Shown: positions 1 to 7,831 of the stretch, piece after piece
Layout: the number at the start of each line of letters is the position of its first letter
How positions within the stretch are numbered: position 1 is the stretch's first letter
Assembly (NCBI RefSeq): GCF_018130465.1
Contig: NZ_JAFCKJ010000001.1
Location: 682,001 to 746,000 of the forward strand
Origin: Bradyrhizobium canariense
Lineage (GTDB): Bacteria > Pseudomonadota > Alphaproteobacteria > Rhizobiales > Xanthobacteraceae
Direction: 5' to 3'
DNA: 64,000 nucleotides
Notes under the pieces: generated by a model
Told to the model about the DNA's origin: nothing
What the model saw: the letters and a program-made list of their open reading frames with translations, nothing else
Databases searched by the model: none
Made by a program: the position numbers and the translations under genes

Positions 1-265
1 GGGCTATGGCGCCACCAATTTCATCGCGCTCGATCGGGGCGGCGAGATCCTGGTCGACCGCCAGATCCAGGTCGAAGGCCCGAGCGACCGGCTCGTCACC
101 GTCTATCGCGGGATCGATCGCGAGTCCTACAGCTGCATGCCGCTTTGCCAGCGCCGCGTGACGCTCGGCGACAGCGACGCCTACTTCAACAACACCATGA
201 GCCAGGCCGGTTCGTTGAGCAACACGGCCAGCGGCAGTGCCGGTGCGGGCGCCAAGACTAACTGA
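1..265 (+). CDS. Pilus assembly protein N-terminal domain protein (3' part only)
   Basis: Only the last 87 codons are inside the window, read in the frame that starts at base 2 and ends with TGA at 263-265. The product contains the stretch NFIALD, then VDRQIQVEGPSDR and a pair of cysteines in SYSCMPLCQRR. This resembles the short periplasmic secretin or pilus-assembly N-domain proteins (T2SS-T3SS_pil_N type) found in rhizobial tad/cpa loci, and the two TadE-like genes downstream fit that. The tail is rich in Ser, Gly and Ala. The stop codon lies inside an 11-bp tandem repeat. The family assignment is from memory of related proteins and is moderate. Confidence 0.6.
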   Translation, partial: GYGATNFIALDRGGEILVDRQIQVEGPSDRLVTVYRGIDRESYSCMPLCQRRVTLGDSDAYFNNTMSQAGSLSNTASGSAGAGAKTN

Positions 266-297
266 AGACTAACTGAAGACTAACTGAAGACTAACTA
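254..297. repeat. Four-copy 11-bp tandem repeat over a stop codon
   Basis: The unit AAGACTAACTG occurs four times head to tail; the last copy ends in A instead of G. The first copy holds the final codons and TGA stop of the upstream pilus gene. Because 11 is not a multiple of 3, extra copies shift frame. The rest of the spacer up to 541 contains no recognisable gene, only a GC-rich stretch near 440-470. Confidence 0.9.
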
Positions 298-541
298 ACG
301 ACGAACCAAAGACGAATGAGCAAGATCGATTGGCGGGTTTGTCCGGATAGGATCATCCCGCCAGGACACACGCGCGTGCGGATGAGTTTCTCTCTCCGTG
401 TCCTCGTCTTCATGCCCTGAGTCGCTCGCGGTTAACGCGCCCTTAACGGCCCGGGCCGCCGGGGGCGGATAGCCTGAAACACTTATACAATCAGTTTCCG
501 CTATTGAACGTGGCAGATGATCGCTGCTGCTGGGGAATTTG

Positions 542-1114
542 ATGCCATCGCCTGCACCTACGAGGTTCACGCTCCTCGCCACGCTGCGCCGGTTTCGCGG
601 CAGCCGCCGCGGCTCCGCAGCCGTCGAGTTCGCGCTCGTCGCGCCGATGTTCTTCGCGCTGCTGTTCGCCATCATCGAGTCGGCGCTGATGTTCTTCGCC
701 AGCCAGGTGCTCGAGAGCGTCACGCAGAATTCTGCGCGCGTGTTGCTGACCGGGCAGGCCCAAACCGGTACGCTGACGGCCTGCGCGGTGTCCGGCGTGA
801 GCACGCCCTGCTCGCAAACGACGTTCAAGGCTTACGTCTGCAGCCAGATCCCGGCGCTCTTTGATTGCAGCAAGCTCTATGTCGACGTCGTGAGCACAAG
901 CTCCTTCGGAGCACTAAGCCTCACCAGCTATGGCGATTCCTGCAGCTTCAACCCAACCGGCGTGCAGTACGGTGCCGGGACCGCCGGCCAGGTCGTCGTG
1001 GTGCGGCTGTTCTATCAGTGGCCGCTCTTCGTCACCGGCCTCGGCTTCAACATGGGCTGCAGCAACAAGCGGCTGCTGGTGGCGACCGCAGCCTTCAAGA
1101 ATGAACCTTTCTGA
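542..1114 (+). CDS. TadE-like minor pilin
   Basis: A 190-aa protein with a short basic N-terminus, then SAAVEFALVAP leading into one hydrophobic helix (about residues 25-48). The Glu shortly after the Gly-Ser is typical of TadE/TadG pseudopilins, which are processed by a prepilin peptidase and help assemble Flp/Tad pili. The C-terminal part is periplasmic-like with several Cys residues. ATG 542 is preferred over the in-frame TTG at 539 because GGGGA lies just upstream. It sits five bases before a second TadE-like gene and downstream of a pilus-assembly gene, so the three probably form one unit. No prepilin peptidase or TadA ATPase is in the window. Confidence 0.75.
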   Translation: MPSPAPTRFTLLATLRRFRGSRRGSAAVEFALVAPMFFALLFAIIESALMFFASQVLESVTQNSARVLLTGQAQTGTLTACAVSGVSTPCSQTTFKAYVCSQIPALFDCSKLYVDVVSTSSFGALSLTSYGDSCSFNPTGVQYGAGTAGQVVVVRLFYQWPLFVTGLGFNMGCSNKRLLVATAAFKNEPF

Positions 1115-1119
1115 GACAG

Positions 1120-1758
1120 ATGGATCCGAGTGGACCGATGCAGGCGATTGCGAATATCTGGAGGAATGCCCGTAGCTCCGTGCGCGACTTCGTCGCCGAC
1201 AGGCGCGCGATCGCGGCGACCGAATTCGCGGTCATCGTGCCGCTGATGCTGGTGATGTTCTTCGGCACCGTCGAATTTTCATCGGCCGTGGCAATCGATC
1301 GCAAAGTCACAATGATTGCACGGACCCTGTCCGATTTGACGTCGCAGTCAACGACGCTCGCCGATAGCGACATGCAGGACACGTTCACGGCAAGCATATC
1401 GATCATCATGCCTTACGACGCTACGCTCGTGAACGGCACGGTTGTTCAGATCTATATCAACTCAAGCAGCGTCGCCAAGATTCAATGGAGCAAGTCCGCC
1501 ACCATTGCCAACGGCGCGACGCAGGCCACGCTGGCGGCTCCGCCCACGGCTCTGGCAGCTGGTACCACGGTCACCTCGATGATTCCGTCTGCGCTCCTGA
1601 TCCCGTCGACCTACCTCATCTTCAGCCAGGCGAGTTACCTTTACACGCCTTCCGTCAAATTCGTCCTGAAGTCGGGCATAACGCTGAGCGATGTCTCCTA
1701 CACGCGGCCGCGCCAGGTCACCTGCGTTCCTTACAACGGTGTACCGTCGTCGTGCTGA
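1120..1758 (+). CDS. TadE/TadG-like pilus assembly protein
   Basis: A 212-aa protein whose N-terminal third carries the TadE signature AATEFAVIVPLMLVMFF, a single membrane helix with the conserved Glu, followed by VEFSSAVAIDRKVTMIARTL, which is typical of TadE/G proteins. The remaining 150 residues are predicted periplasmic and rich in Ser/Thr. It starts five bases after the first TadE-like gene stops, so the two are almost certainly co-transcribed. ATG 1138 is an alternative start. It is shorter than classical TadG (over 400 aa, with a von Willebrand domain), so TadE/TadF-like is the safer name. Confidence 0.7.
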   Translation: MDPSGPMQAIANIWRNARSSVRDFVADRRAIAATEFAVIVPLMLVMFFGTVEFSSAVAIDRKVTMIARTLSDLTSQSTTLADSDMQDTFTASISIIMPYDATLVNGTVVQIYINSSSVAKIQWSKSATIANGATQATLAAPPTALAAGTTVTSMIPSALLIPSTYLIFSQASYLYTPSVKFVLKSGITLSDVSYTRPRQVTCVPYNGVPSSC

Positions 1759-1885
1759 AATCTGCGAGCAGGTCCTGGAGCGTTTTCGAGCGCAGTGGAT
1801 GCCGGTTCGCGTCAAGAGAACGCGTCCAGACAAGAATCTAGGGCTTCGGTTCTGATATAATCAGAACCAGATAATGCTCTGGAAT

Positions 1886-1920
1886 GAAAAAAGGCCGGGC
1901 GTCGCGCCCGGCCTTTTCTT
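1886..1920. terminator. Bidirectional rho-independent terminator
   Basis: A near-perfect 9-bp GC stem (GGCCGGGCG / CGCCCGGCC) around a TCG loop is preceded by an A-run and followed by TTTTCTTTT. It therefore has a U-tract in either direction. It separates the rightward pilin genes from the leftward cold-shock gene. Confidence 0.9.
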
Positions 1921-1963
1921 TTGACTTGTTCGCTTGAGCCGATCGGGGCCGTAAGCGGTAGGC

Positions 1964-2176
1964 TCAGCCGGCGGAGCGGAGGTTGTCCGCTGCCGACTTG
2001 CCGGAACGGCGGTCGGCCACGATCTCGTAGGAGATCTTCTGACCTTCGCGCAGCGTGCCGAGGCCTGCACGCTCCACAGCGCTGATGTGGACGAACACGT
2101 CCTGGCCGCCATCGTCGGGCTGAATGAAGCCGAAGCCTTTGGTCGCGTTAAACCACTTCACGGTTCCCATGCTCAT
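1964..2176 (-). CDS. cspA: Cold-shock protein, CspA family
   Basis: A 70-aa single cold-shock domain protein, the usual length. It has the RNA-binding motifs KGFGFIQ (RNP1) and VFVHIS (RNP2) and the N-terminal [12 protein letters not shown] signature. Such proteins bind single-stranded RNA and DNA and act as RNA chaperones in the cytoplasm. The gene ends at a strong bidirectional terminator. Upstream (2177-2445) is a fairly AT-rich leader or promoter region of the kind seen before cold-shock genes; no thermosensor can be shown by eye. It is followed on the same strand, further upstream, by infA and rhlE, two other genes linked to RNA structure and translation. Which of several Csp paralogs this is cannot be told. 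Confidence 0.93.
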   Translation of the reverse strand: MSMGTVKWFNATKGFGFIQPDDGGQDVFVHISAVERAGLGTLREGQKISYEIVADRRSGKSAADNLRSAG

Positions 2177-2370
2177 GGGGGTAGTCCCTTCTCAGATAAC
2201 ACAATGTCAGAGCCCGCTTGCGCGGACAGGTTAGATCGAATTTTTGGAAGGGTCGTCAGCGTGTCTGAACCGGCTGTACCGGTGGATGCTAATGTCGTCC
2301 GGCCGAAAATCGATTAATTCATTTTATTCGAAACAGAACCCCAAAACAATGCTGACGTGCACGATTTTTT

Positions 2371-2397
2371 GATCCGCCGTGATGTTCACGGCGGATC
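2371..2397. repeat. Perfect inverted repeat downstream of infA
   Basis: GATCCGCCGTGA and its exact complement flank a 3-nt loop: a 12-bp stem in the 3' region of infA. In the infA direction it is followed by A6, not U6, so it is not a standard terminator. It may be a 3'-end stabilising hairpin or a protein-binding palindrome. Confidence 0.6.
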
Positions 2398-2445
2398 AGC
2401 ATACAGGTCGGAATTTTAGGTCCGCGCTCGCGCGCTGAGCCCCGA

Positions 2446-2733
2446 CTAGCGGCGGCGGAACTGGCCGCCGCGCTGTCCGGGACGCGGAGGTCCACCCATC
2501 CCGCTCGGACGTTCGTCCTTGTGGCGGAAAATCAGCCGGCCCTTTTCGAGGTCATAGGGCGACATTTCCACCGTCACGCGGTCGCCCGCCAGAGTCTTGA
2601 TGCGGTTCTTCTTCATCTTGCCGGCGGTGTAGGCGACGATCTCGTGCCCGGCGTCGAGCTGCACGCGGTAGCGCGCGTCGGGGAGGATTTCGGTGACCAG
2701 TCCTTCGAACTGGATCAGCTCTTCCTTAGCCAT
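2446..2733 (-). CDS. infA: Translation initiation factor IF-1 with basic C-terminal tail
   Basis: The first ~72 residues match IF-1 throughout ([11 protein letters not shown] start, then [21 protein letters not shown] and KGRLIFR), an S1-type OB fold that binds the 30S A site during initiation. The protein is 95 aa, against about 72 for the standard factor; the extra ~22 residues are rich in Gly, Pro and Arg ([16 protein letters not shown]). The gene begins 23 nt after rhlE ends, on the same strand, so co-transcription with the helicase is likely. The tail suggests added RNA contacts, which is inference. The genome may encode a second IF-1. Confidence 0.95.
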   Translation of the reverse strand: MAKEELIQFEGLVTEILPDARYRVQLDAGHEIVAYTAGKMKKNRIKTLAGDRVTVEMSPYDLEKGRLIFRHKDERPSGMGGPPRPGQRGGQFRRR

Positions 2734-2756
2734 GAATTTCTCCAGGTCGTGGACGG

Positions 2757-4313
2757 CTAGTGCGAATGGGGTTTGCGGCTCGGTTGGCCGTTCGGCCGAC
2801 TCTCGCGGCGCAAAAAGGCAACGCCTTGTATCCCATCAGACGCCCCGGCGCTATGCGCGGAACGCTGTTCAGGACGGCCGTTTGGCGAAGAATGCGCCTT
2901 GCCGCCGGAGGGGCCGCGACGAGACGGCTTCGAAGCCTTCGGGCCACTGCCGGGCCGTCCGTCAACATGCCTGGTGTCGCCATGCCGTCCCTCGCCGGGC
3001 CTTCCGTCGCCCTGCTTGCCGGCACTGTGGTGACGCCCGTCAGCATGCCTTTCGTCGGCACGCCGCCCGTCGCCATGCCGTGCGCCTTGCGGACGCTGGC
3101 CCGGGCGGCCGGGCCGACCCTGGCGTTGCTGGGACGGGGGAGCACCCGCATCGCGGCGGCCGGCGTCTGTGCGATGATCCTCACGCGGCAGCGTCACTTT
3201 GATCAGCCGCTCGATGTCGCGGAGATAGCTGAGCTCCTCGCCGCCTGCGACCAGCGAGATCGCGGTGCCCTCGGCGCCCGCACGCGCGGTGCGGCCGATG
3301 CGATGCACATAGGTCTCCGGCACGTTGGGCAGGTCGAAATTGATGACGTGGGTGATGCCGTCGACATCGATGCCGCGGGCGGCGATATCGGTGGCGACCA
3401 GGGTGCGGATATCGCCGGAGCGGAACAGAGCGAGCGTCCGTTCGCGGTGGTTCTGCGACTTGTTGCCGTGGATGGCGCTGGCGGGGATGCCGGCCTTCTC
3501 AAGCGTCTTCACCACCTTGTCCGCGCCGTGCTTGGTGCGGGTGAAAACCAGTGCGCGGTTGACCTGCTCCTGTTTCAACAGCTGGGCGAGGAACGCCGGC
3601 TTCGCGGAGAAGTCGACCTGGATGATGCGCTGCTGGATGCGCTCCACGGTCGAGGAGACCGGGGTCACCGCAACGCGGGCGGGGTCGCGCAGCATGGCGT
3701 CGGCGAGCTCGGCGATGTCCTTCGGCATGGTGGCCGAGAAGAACAGCGTCTGCCGCTTGATCGGCAGCTTGGCGACGATTTTGCGGATGTCGTTGATGAA
3801 GCCCATGTCAAGCATGCGGTCGGCCTCGTCGAGCACGAGGAATTCGACGCTTCCAAGCTTCAGTCCGTTGCTCTGCACGAGGTCGAGCAAACGGCCGGGG
3901 GTGGCGACCAGCACCTCGACGCCCTGCATCAGCGAGCGGACCTGACGGCCCATCGGCACGCCGCCGATGGCGAGCGTCGAGGACAGGCGGATGTGGCGGC
4001 CATAGGCGTTGAAGCTGTCAAGGATCTGGCCGGACAGCTCGCGGGTCGGCGACAGCACCAGGACGCGGGTCGTCTTCGGCTGCGGCTTGATGCGATTCTC
4101 GAGCAGGCGGTGCAGGATCGGCAGCGCGAAGGACGCGGTCTTGCCGGTTCCGGTCTGGGCGATGCCGACGACGTCGCGGCCGGTCAGCGCGGTCGGAATC
4201 GTCTGGGCCTGGATGGGGGTGGGGGTGACGTAGTTCTCTTCGGTGAGAGCACGGGCGATGGGTTCGGCGAGGCCGAAATCCTGAAACGAAGTCAAAAGGT
4301 GGGTTCTTTCCAT
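2757..4313 (-). CDS. rhlE: DEAD-box ATP-dependent RNA helicase, RhlE type
   Basis: A 518-aa helicase. The Q motif region is [10 protein letters not shown]...[11 protein letters not shown], motif I is AQTGTGKT, motif II is the DEAD box in [13 protein letters not shown], motif III is SAT in FFSATMP, and motif VI is [10 protein letters not shown]. RhlE-type enzymes unwind RNA in ribosome assembly and mRNA decay. The last ~130 residues are a low-complexity basic tail with repeated GRPG/DGR elements, likely an RNA-binding disordered region. I start at ATG 4313 (MERTHLL), since the 68 residues upstream in this frame resemble no helicase N-terminus. infA follows 23 nt downstream. Confidence 0.93.
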   Translation of the reverse strand: MERTHLLTSFQDFGLAEPIARALTEENYVTPTPIQAQTIPTALTGRDVVGIAQTGTGKTASFALPILHRLLENRIKPQPKTTRVLVLSPTRELSGQILDSFNAYGRHIRLSSTLAIGGVPMGRQVRSLMQGVEVLVATPGRLLDLVQSNGLKLGSVEFLVLDEADRMLDMGFINDIRKIVAKLPIKRQTLFFSATMPKDIAELADAMLRDPARVAVTPVSSTVERIQQRIIQVDFSAKPAFLAQLLKQEQVNRALVFTRTKHGADKVVKTLEKAGIPASAIHGNKSQNHRERTLALFRSGDIRTLVATDIAARGIDVDGITHVINFDLPNVPETYVHRIGRTARAGAEGTAISLVAGGEELSYLRDIERLIKVTLPREDHRTDAGRRDAGAPPSQQRQGRPGRPGQRPQGARHGDGRRADERHADGRHHSAGKQGDGRPGEGRHGDTRHVDGRPGSGPKASKPSRRGPSGGKAHSSPNGRPEQRSAHSAGASDGIQGVAFLRRESRPNGQPSRKPHSH

Positions 4314-4724
4314 GTCAAAAGCGGGCGCCCAGCGCATTCGGCGCGGCGCGCGCAAAAGGGTGTCGAGAGGACACCTGCGTGTTTGGGGTGTCGGATGGCT
4401 TGATGGGATGGGGCAAGCCAGACGCCCGTAAGGGCTTAAGAACACGCGGCTCGCAACGGTCTCTTGATTCGCAAGAGGCCTCGGCTCCCATATGGAACAT
4501 TCCGGGGGCGGTTTCAAGGCACGCCCACCACAAACGGCGATTGCGGTGCAGAAATAGTTATGCCGGAAATTTAGCCAGAGCGCAAACTTTGCTCAGAAAA
4601 TAACCTGCTTGCCGCTTTCGCATACATTTGAATTGCTCAATGTTTAAGCAGATCGGTCGCGACGATACTTCGTTTTCCGTCGATTTTATAAACAAAACCA
4701 AAGGCTTGATAGGTGTCAAATCCA
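4314..4724. other. Divergent intergenic region rhlE / urtA
   Basis: About 400 bases without a credible gene. It must hold the leftward rhlE promoter and upstream activator sites for the rightward sigma-54 promoter. From about 4550 on it is clearly AT-richer than its surroundings. A loose TGCT...AGCA dyad lies at 4634-4650. I saw no convincing NtrC palindrome. Confidence 0.5.
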
Positions 4725-4740
4725 TGGCACGGTTCTTGCG
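4725..4740 (+). promoter_or_regulatory. Sigma-54 (RpoN) promoter of urtA
   Basis: TGGCACG-N4-TTGCG matches the sigma-54 consensus (TGGCACG-N4-TTGCW) at all positions but the last. GG (4726-4727) and GC (4738-4739) have the required spacing for the -24/-12 elements. Transcription would start near 4751, giving a leader of about 65 nt before the urtA ATG. RpoN with NtrC control is established for nitrogen-scavenging genes, which fits a urea transporter. Confidence 0.88.
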
Positions 4741-4816
4741 AATCCGTTAATCGCAGGCGGCCGTGGGGGCCGTTTCGCAGCGTTTTTCACGTCTGCGTCA
4801 GGGAGATGAGACACTC

Positions 4817-6139
4817 ATGCATAGCAAATCCACTCACGATATAGCGGCTCGATTTAGCCGCCGTGGCGTTCTCGCCGCGACCGCCGGACTCATGCTCGGT
4901 CTGGCTTCCATTTCCGGTGCGAAGGCCGCGGACGACACCATCAAGGTCGGCGTGCTTCACTCCCTCTCCGGCACCATGGCCATCAGCGAAACCACGCTGA
5001 AGGACACCATCCTCTTCCTGATCGACGAGCAGAACAAAAAGGGCGGCGTGCTCGGCAAGAAGCTCGAGGCCGTTGTCGTCGACCCCGCCTCGGACTGGCC
5101 GCGGTTCGCCGAAAAGGCCCGCGAGCTGATCACCAAGGACAAGGTCGCGGTCGTGTTCGGCTGCTGGACCTCGGTGTCGCGCAAGTCGGTGCTCCCGGTG
5201 TTCAAGGAGCTGAACAACATCCTGTTCTACCCCGTGCAGTACGAGGGCGAAGAGTCCGAGCGTAACGTGTTCTACACGGGTGCTGCGCCGAACCAGCAGG
5301 CGATCCCCGCCGTCGACTATCTGATGAAGGACGAGAAGGTGAAGCGCTGGGTGCTCGCGGGCACCGACTACGTCTATCCGCGCACCACCAACAAGATCCT
5401 GGAAGCCTATCTGAAGTCGAAGGGTGTCGCCCAGGAAGACATCATGATCAACTACACGCCGTTCGGTCATTCCGACTGGCAGACGATCGTGGCCGACATC
5501 AAGAAGTTCGGCTCGGCCGGCAAGAAGACCGCGGTGGTCTCGACCATCAACGGCGACGCCAACGTTCCCTTCTACAAGGAGCTCGGCAACCAGGGCATCA
5601 AGGCGAAGGACATCCCGGTCGTCGCGTTCTCGGTGGGTGAGGAAGAACTCGCCGGTATCGACACCAAGCCGCTGCTCGGCCATCTCGCCGCCTGGAACTA
5701 CTTCCAGTCGATCAAGTCACCGGAGAACGAGAAGTTCATCAAGGCGTGGCAGACCTACACCAAGAATCCGAAGCGCGTGACCAACGATCCCATGGAAGCG
5801 CACGTGATCGGCTTCGACATGTGGGTCAAGGCGGTCGAGAAGGTGAAGTCGACCGATCCGGACAAGGTGATCGATGCGCTCCCGGGCATCGAAGCCAAGA
5901 ACCTGACCGGCGGCACCTCCAAGATGCTTCCGAACCATCACATCACCAAGCCGGTGTTCATTGGCGAAATCAAAGCCAACGGCCAGTTCGACGTGGTGTG
6001 GAAGACCCCGGGTCTTGTCGCGGGCGACGCCTGGTCGAAGGAGCTCGACGGCTCCAAGGACCTGATCGGCGACTGGGTCGGCAAGAAGTGCGGCAACTTC
6101 AACACCAAGACCAACAAGTGCCTCGGTTCGGGTTCCTGA
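4817..6139 (+). CDS. urtA: Urea ABC transporter, substrate-binding protein
   Basis: A 440-aa periplasmic protein of the branched-chain amino acid/amide binding family. The N-terminus has a twin-arginine motif (FSRRGVLAA) followed by a hydrophobic segment ending at AKA, so export by Tat is likely. The mature part begins DDTIKVGVLHSLSGTMA, characteristic of UrtA. It captures urea for UrtBCDE. ATG 4817 is chosen because GGGAG lies about 11 nt upstream and the sigma-54 start site near 4751 leaves room; the longer frame from GTG 4763 would add 18 leader-like residues. A strong hairpin follows the stop and probably raises urtA expression above that of the permease genes. Confidence 0.96.
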   Translation: MHSKSTHDIAARFSRRGVLAATAGLMLGLASISGAKAADDTIKVGVLHSLSGTMAISETTLKDTILFLIDEQNKKGGVLGKKLEAVVVDPASDWPRFAEKARELITKDKVAVVFGCWTSVSRKSVLPVFKELNNILFYPVQYEGEESERNVFYTGAAPNQQAIPAVDYLMKDEKVKRWVLAGTDYVYPRTTNKILEAYLKSKGVAQEDIMINYTPFGHSDWQTIVADIKKFGSAGKKTAVVSTINGDANVPFYKELGNQGIKAKDIPVVAFSVGEEELAGIDTKPLLGHLAAWNYFQSIKSPENEKFIKAWQTYTKNPKRVTNDPMEAHVIGFDMWVKAVEKVKSTDPDKVIDALPGIEAKNLTGGTSKMLPNHHITKPVFIGEIKANGQFDVVWKTPGLVAGDAWSKELDGSKDLIGDWVGKKCGNFNTKTNKCLGSGS

Positions 6140-6167
6140 TGCGGATCTGACGGTTCATTGCACGATC

Positions 6168-6197
6168 GGAGAAGGCGGCGATCCCGCCGCCTTCTCC
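6168..6197 (+). terminator. Intercistronic hairpin urtA-urtB (attenuator or mRNA stabiliser)
   Basis: A perfect 13-bp stem (GGAGAAGGCGGCG and its complement) around a 4-nt loop, followed by a pyrimidine-rich stretch with TTTT. It lies between the urtA stop and the urtB start. Such hairpins often give the binding protein excess over membrane subunits by partial termination or 3'-end protection. Confidence 0.75.
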
Positions 6198-6223
6198 ACC
6201 CTTTTCTTCCGGGGTCTTTCACA

Positions 6224-7831
6224 GTGCCAGCCAATTTGTCCGCTCGTCTCTATTCGCTCCTGCTCTCGTTGTTTCTGATCGCGTTCGCACTGCCGGCCTT
6301 TGCCGGTCCGTTCGAGGATGCGGTCGCCAAATTCGCCAACGATGATTATTCCGATACGGAAGAGGCGATCGGCGTGGTCGCCAGCAGCGGCAATCCGCTG
6401 GCTTTTCCCATCATCAGCGCGCTCCAGGACGGCCGGCTGATGGCCGATCCGGACAGCAAGAAGGTTTACGTCACCGGCGCCGACGGCAAGTCGATCGATG
6501 CCGCGACCGGTCAGCCTGTGGCCAGCGTGCCCGACAGCGCGAGCGCGGTCCGCCTCAACAACCGCCTGCGCCGCAGCGTCGATGCCGCGGTCGGCGGCCT
6601 GACGCTGATGTCGCCGGATGTCACGACCCGCATTCAGGCTGCGCAGTCCGTCTTCAAGTCGCATGAGGAGTCGGCGCTCGACGCGGTCAACACAGCGCTG
6701 GCGAAGGAAACCAACAAGACTGCCAAGGCAGCGCTCGGCGATGCGCGTGCGGCGATCATTCTGTTCAAGCCCGACGCCACAGAGGTCGAGAAGCTCGAGG
6801 CCGTCGCCACCATCAAGGCGCATGGCGACCAGGAAGCGCTGGCAATGCTTACCGGCATGGGTGACCAGCCGGCGTCCGTGACCAAGGCGGCCGCGAGCGC
6901 GATCGCCTCGATCCAGAGCTCGCTCGCGCTCTGGTCCACGGTCCAGAATGCCTGGTACGGCCTCTCGCTCGGCTCGGTGCTGCTGCTTGCCGCGATCGGG
7001 CTTGCCATCACTTTCGGCGTGATGGGCGTGATCAACATGGCCCATGGCGAGATGGTGATGATCGGGGCCTACACCACCTTCGTGGTGCAGGAGGTGATCC
7101 GCACCCGCTATCCCGGCCTGTTCGACTATTCGCTGCTGATCGCGGCACCGCTCGCCTTCCTGGTGGCCGGCGCGCTCGGCGTCGTGATCGAGCGCAGCAT
7201 CATCCGCTTTCTCTATGGCCGTCCGCTGGAGACGCTGCTGGCGACCTGGGGCCTGTCGCTGGTGCTCCAGCAGGCGGTGCGCACCATGTTCGGTCCGACC
7301 AACCGCGAGGTCGGCAACCCCTCCTGGATGAGCGGCGCGTTCGAGCTCGGCCAGATCACCATTACCTATAACCGGCTCTGGATCCTTGTCTTCACGCTCG
7401 CTGTGTTCGCGATCCTGCTCGCGATGCTGCGTTACACCGCGCTCGGGCTCGAGATGCGCGCGGTGACGCAGAACCGCCGCATGGCCGCCTCGATGGGCAT
7501 CGCCACCTCGCGCGTCGACGCGCTGACCTTTGGCCTCGGTTCGGGCATTGCCGGCATCGCCGGTGTGGCGCTGTCGCAGATCGACAATGTCAGCCCCAAT
7601 CTCGGCCAGAGCTACATTATCGACAGCTTCATGGTCGTGGTGTTCGGCGGCGTCGGCAATCTCTGGGGCACGCTGGTCGGCGCCTTCACGCTCGGCATCG
7701 CCAACAAATTCCTGGAGCCCGTCGCCGGCGCCGTGCTTGGCAAGATCGCCATCCTCGTTCTCATCATCCTGTTCATTCAAAAGCGGCCGCGCGGCCTGTT
7801 CGCGCTCAAGGGCCGTGCGGTGGAAGCATGA
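6224..7831 (+). CDS. urtB: Urea ABC transporter, permease with periplasmic N-domain
   Basis: A 535-aa LivH-type inner-membrane permease. A signal-like segment ends at ALPAFAG (about residue 29). It is followed by about 200 residues of helical, HEAT-like periplasmic sequence (EEAIGVVASSGNP, ALAKETNKTAKAALGDAR) and then a multi-helix permease domain containing FGVMGVINMAHGEM. The long N-domain is typical of UrtB. GTG 6224 is preferred over TTG 6158 because the latter would put the intercistronic hairpin inside the coding region; GGGG precedes the GTG. Its stop overlaps the urtC start by 4 nt (ATGA), so translation is coupled. Confidence 0.93.
   Translation: MPANLSARLYSLLLSLFLIAFALPAFAGPFEDAVAKFANDDYSDTEEAIGVVASSGNPLAFPIISALQDGRLMADPDSKKVYVTGADGKSIDAATGQPVASVPDSASAVRLNNRLRRSVDAAVGGLTLMSPDVTTRIQAAQSVFKSHEESALDAVNTALAKETNKTAKAALGDARAAIILFKPDATEVEKLEAVATIKAHGDQEALAMLTGMGDQPASVTKAAASAIASIQSSLALWSTVQNAWYGLSLGSVLLLAAIGLAITFGVMGVINMAHGEMVMIGAYTTFVVQEVIRTRYPGLFDYSLLIAAPLAFLVAGALGVVIERSIIRFLYGRPLETLLATWGLSLVLQQAVRTMFGPTNREVGNPSWMSGAFELGQITITYNRLWILVFTLAVFAILLAMLRYTALGLEMRAVTQNRRMAASMGIATSRVDALTFGLGSGIAGIAGVALSQIDNVSPNLGQSYIIDSFMVVVFGGVGNLWGTLVGAFTLGIANKFLEPVAGAVLGKIAILVLIILFIQKRPRGLFALKGRAVEA

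Noticed and set aside
2371-2397. Terminator for infA
   Set aside because: The hairpin is followed by an A-run in the infA direction, not U.
4314-4516. N-terminal extension of the RhlE helicase to 4517
   Set aside because: The 68 added residues match no helicase N-terminus; ATG 4313 begins the Q-motif region correctly.
4634-4650. NtrC binding site upstream of urtA
   Set aside because: Only a loose TGCT/AGCA dyad; it does not match the NtrC consensus well enough.
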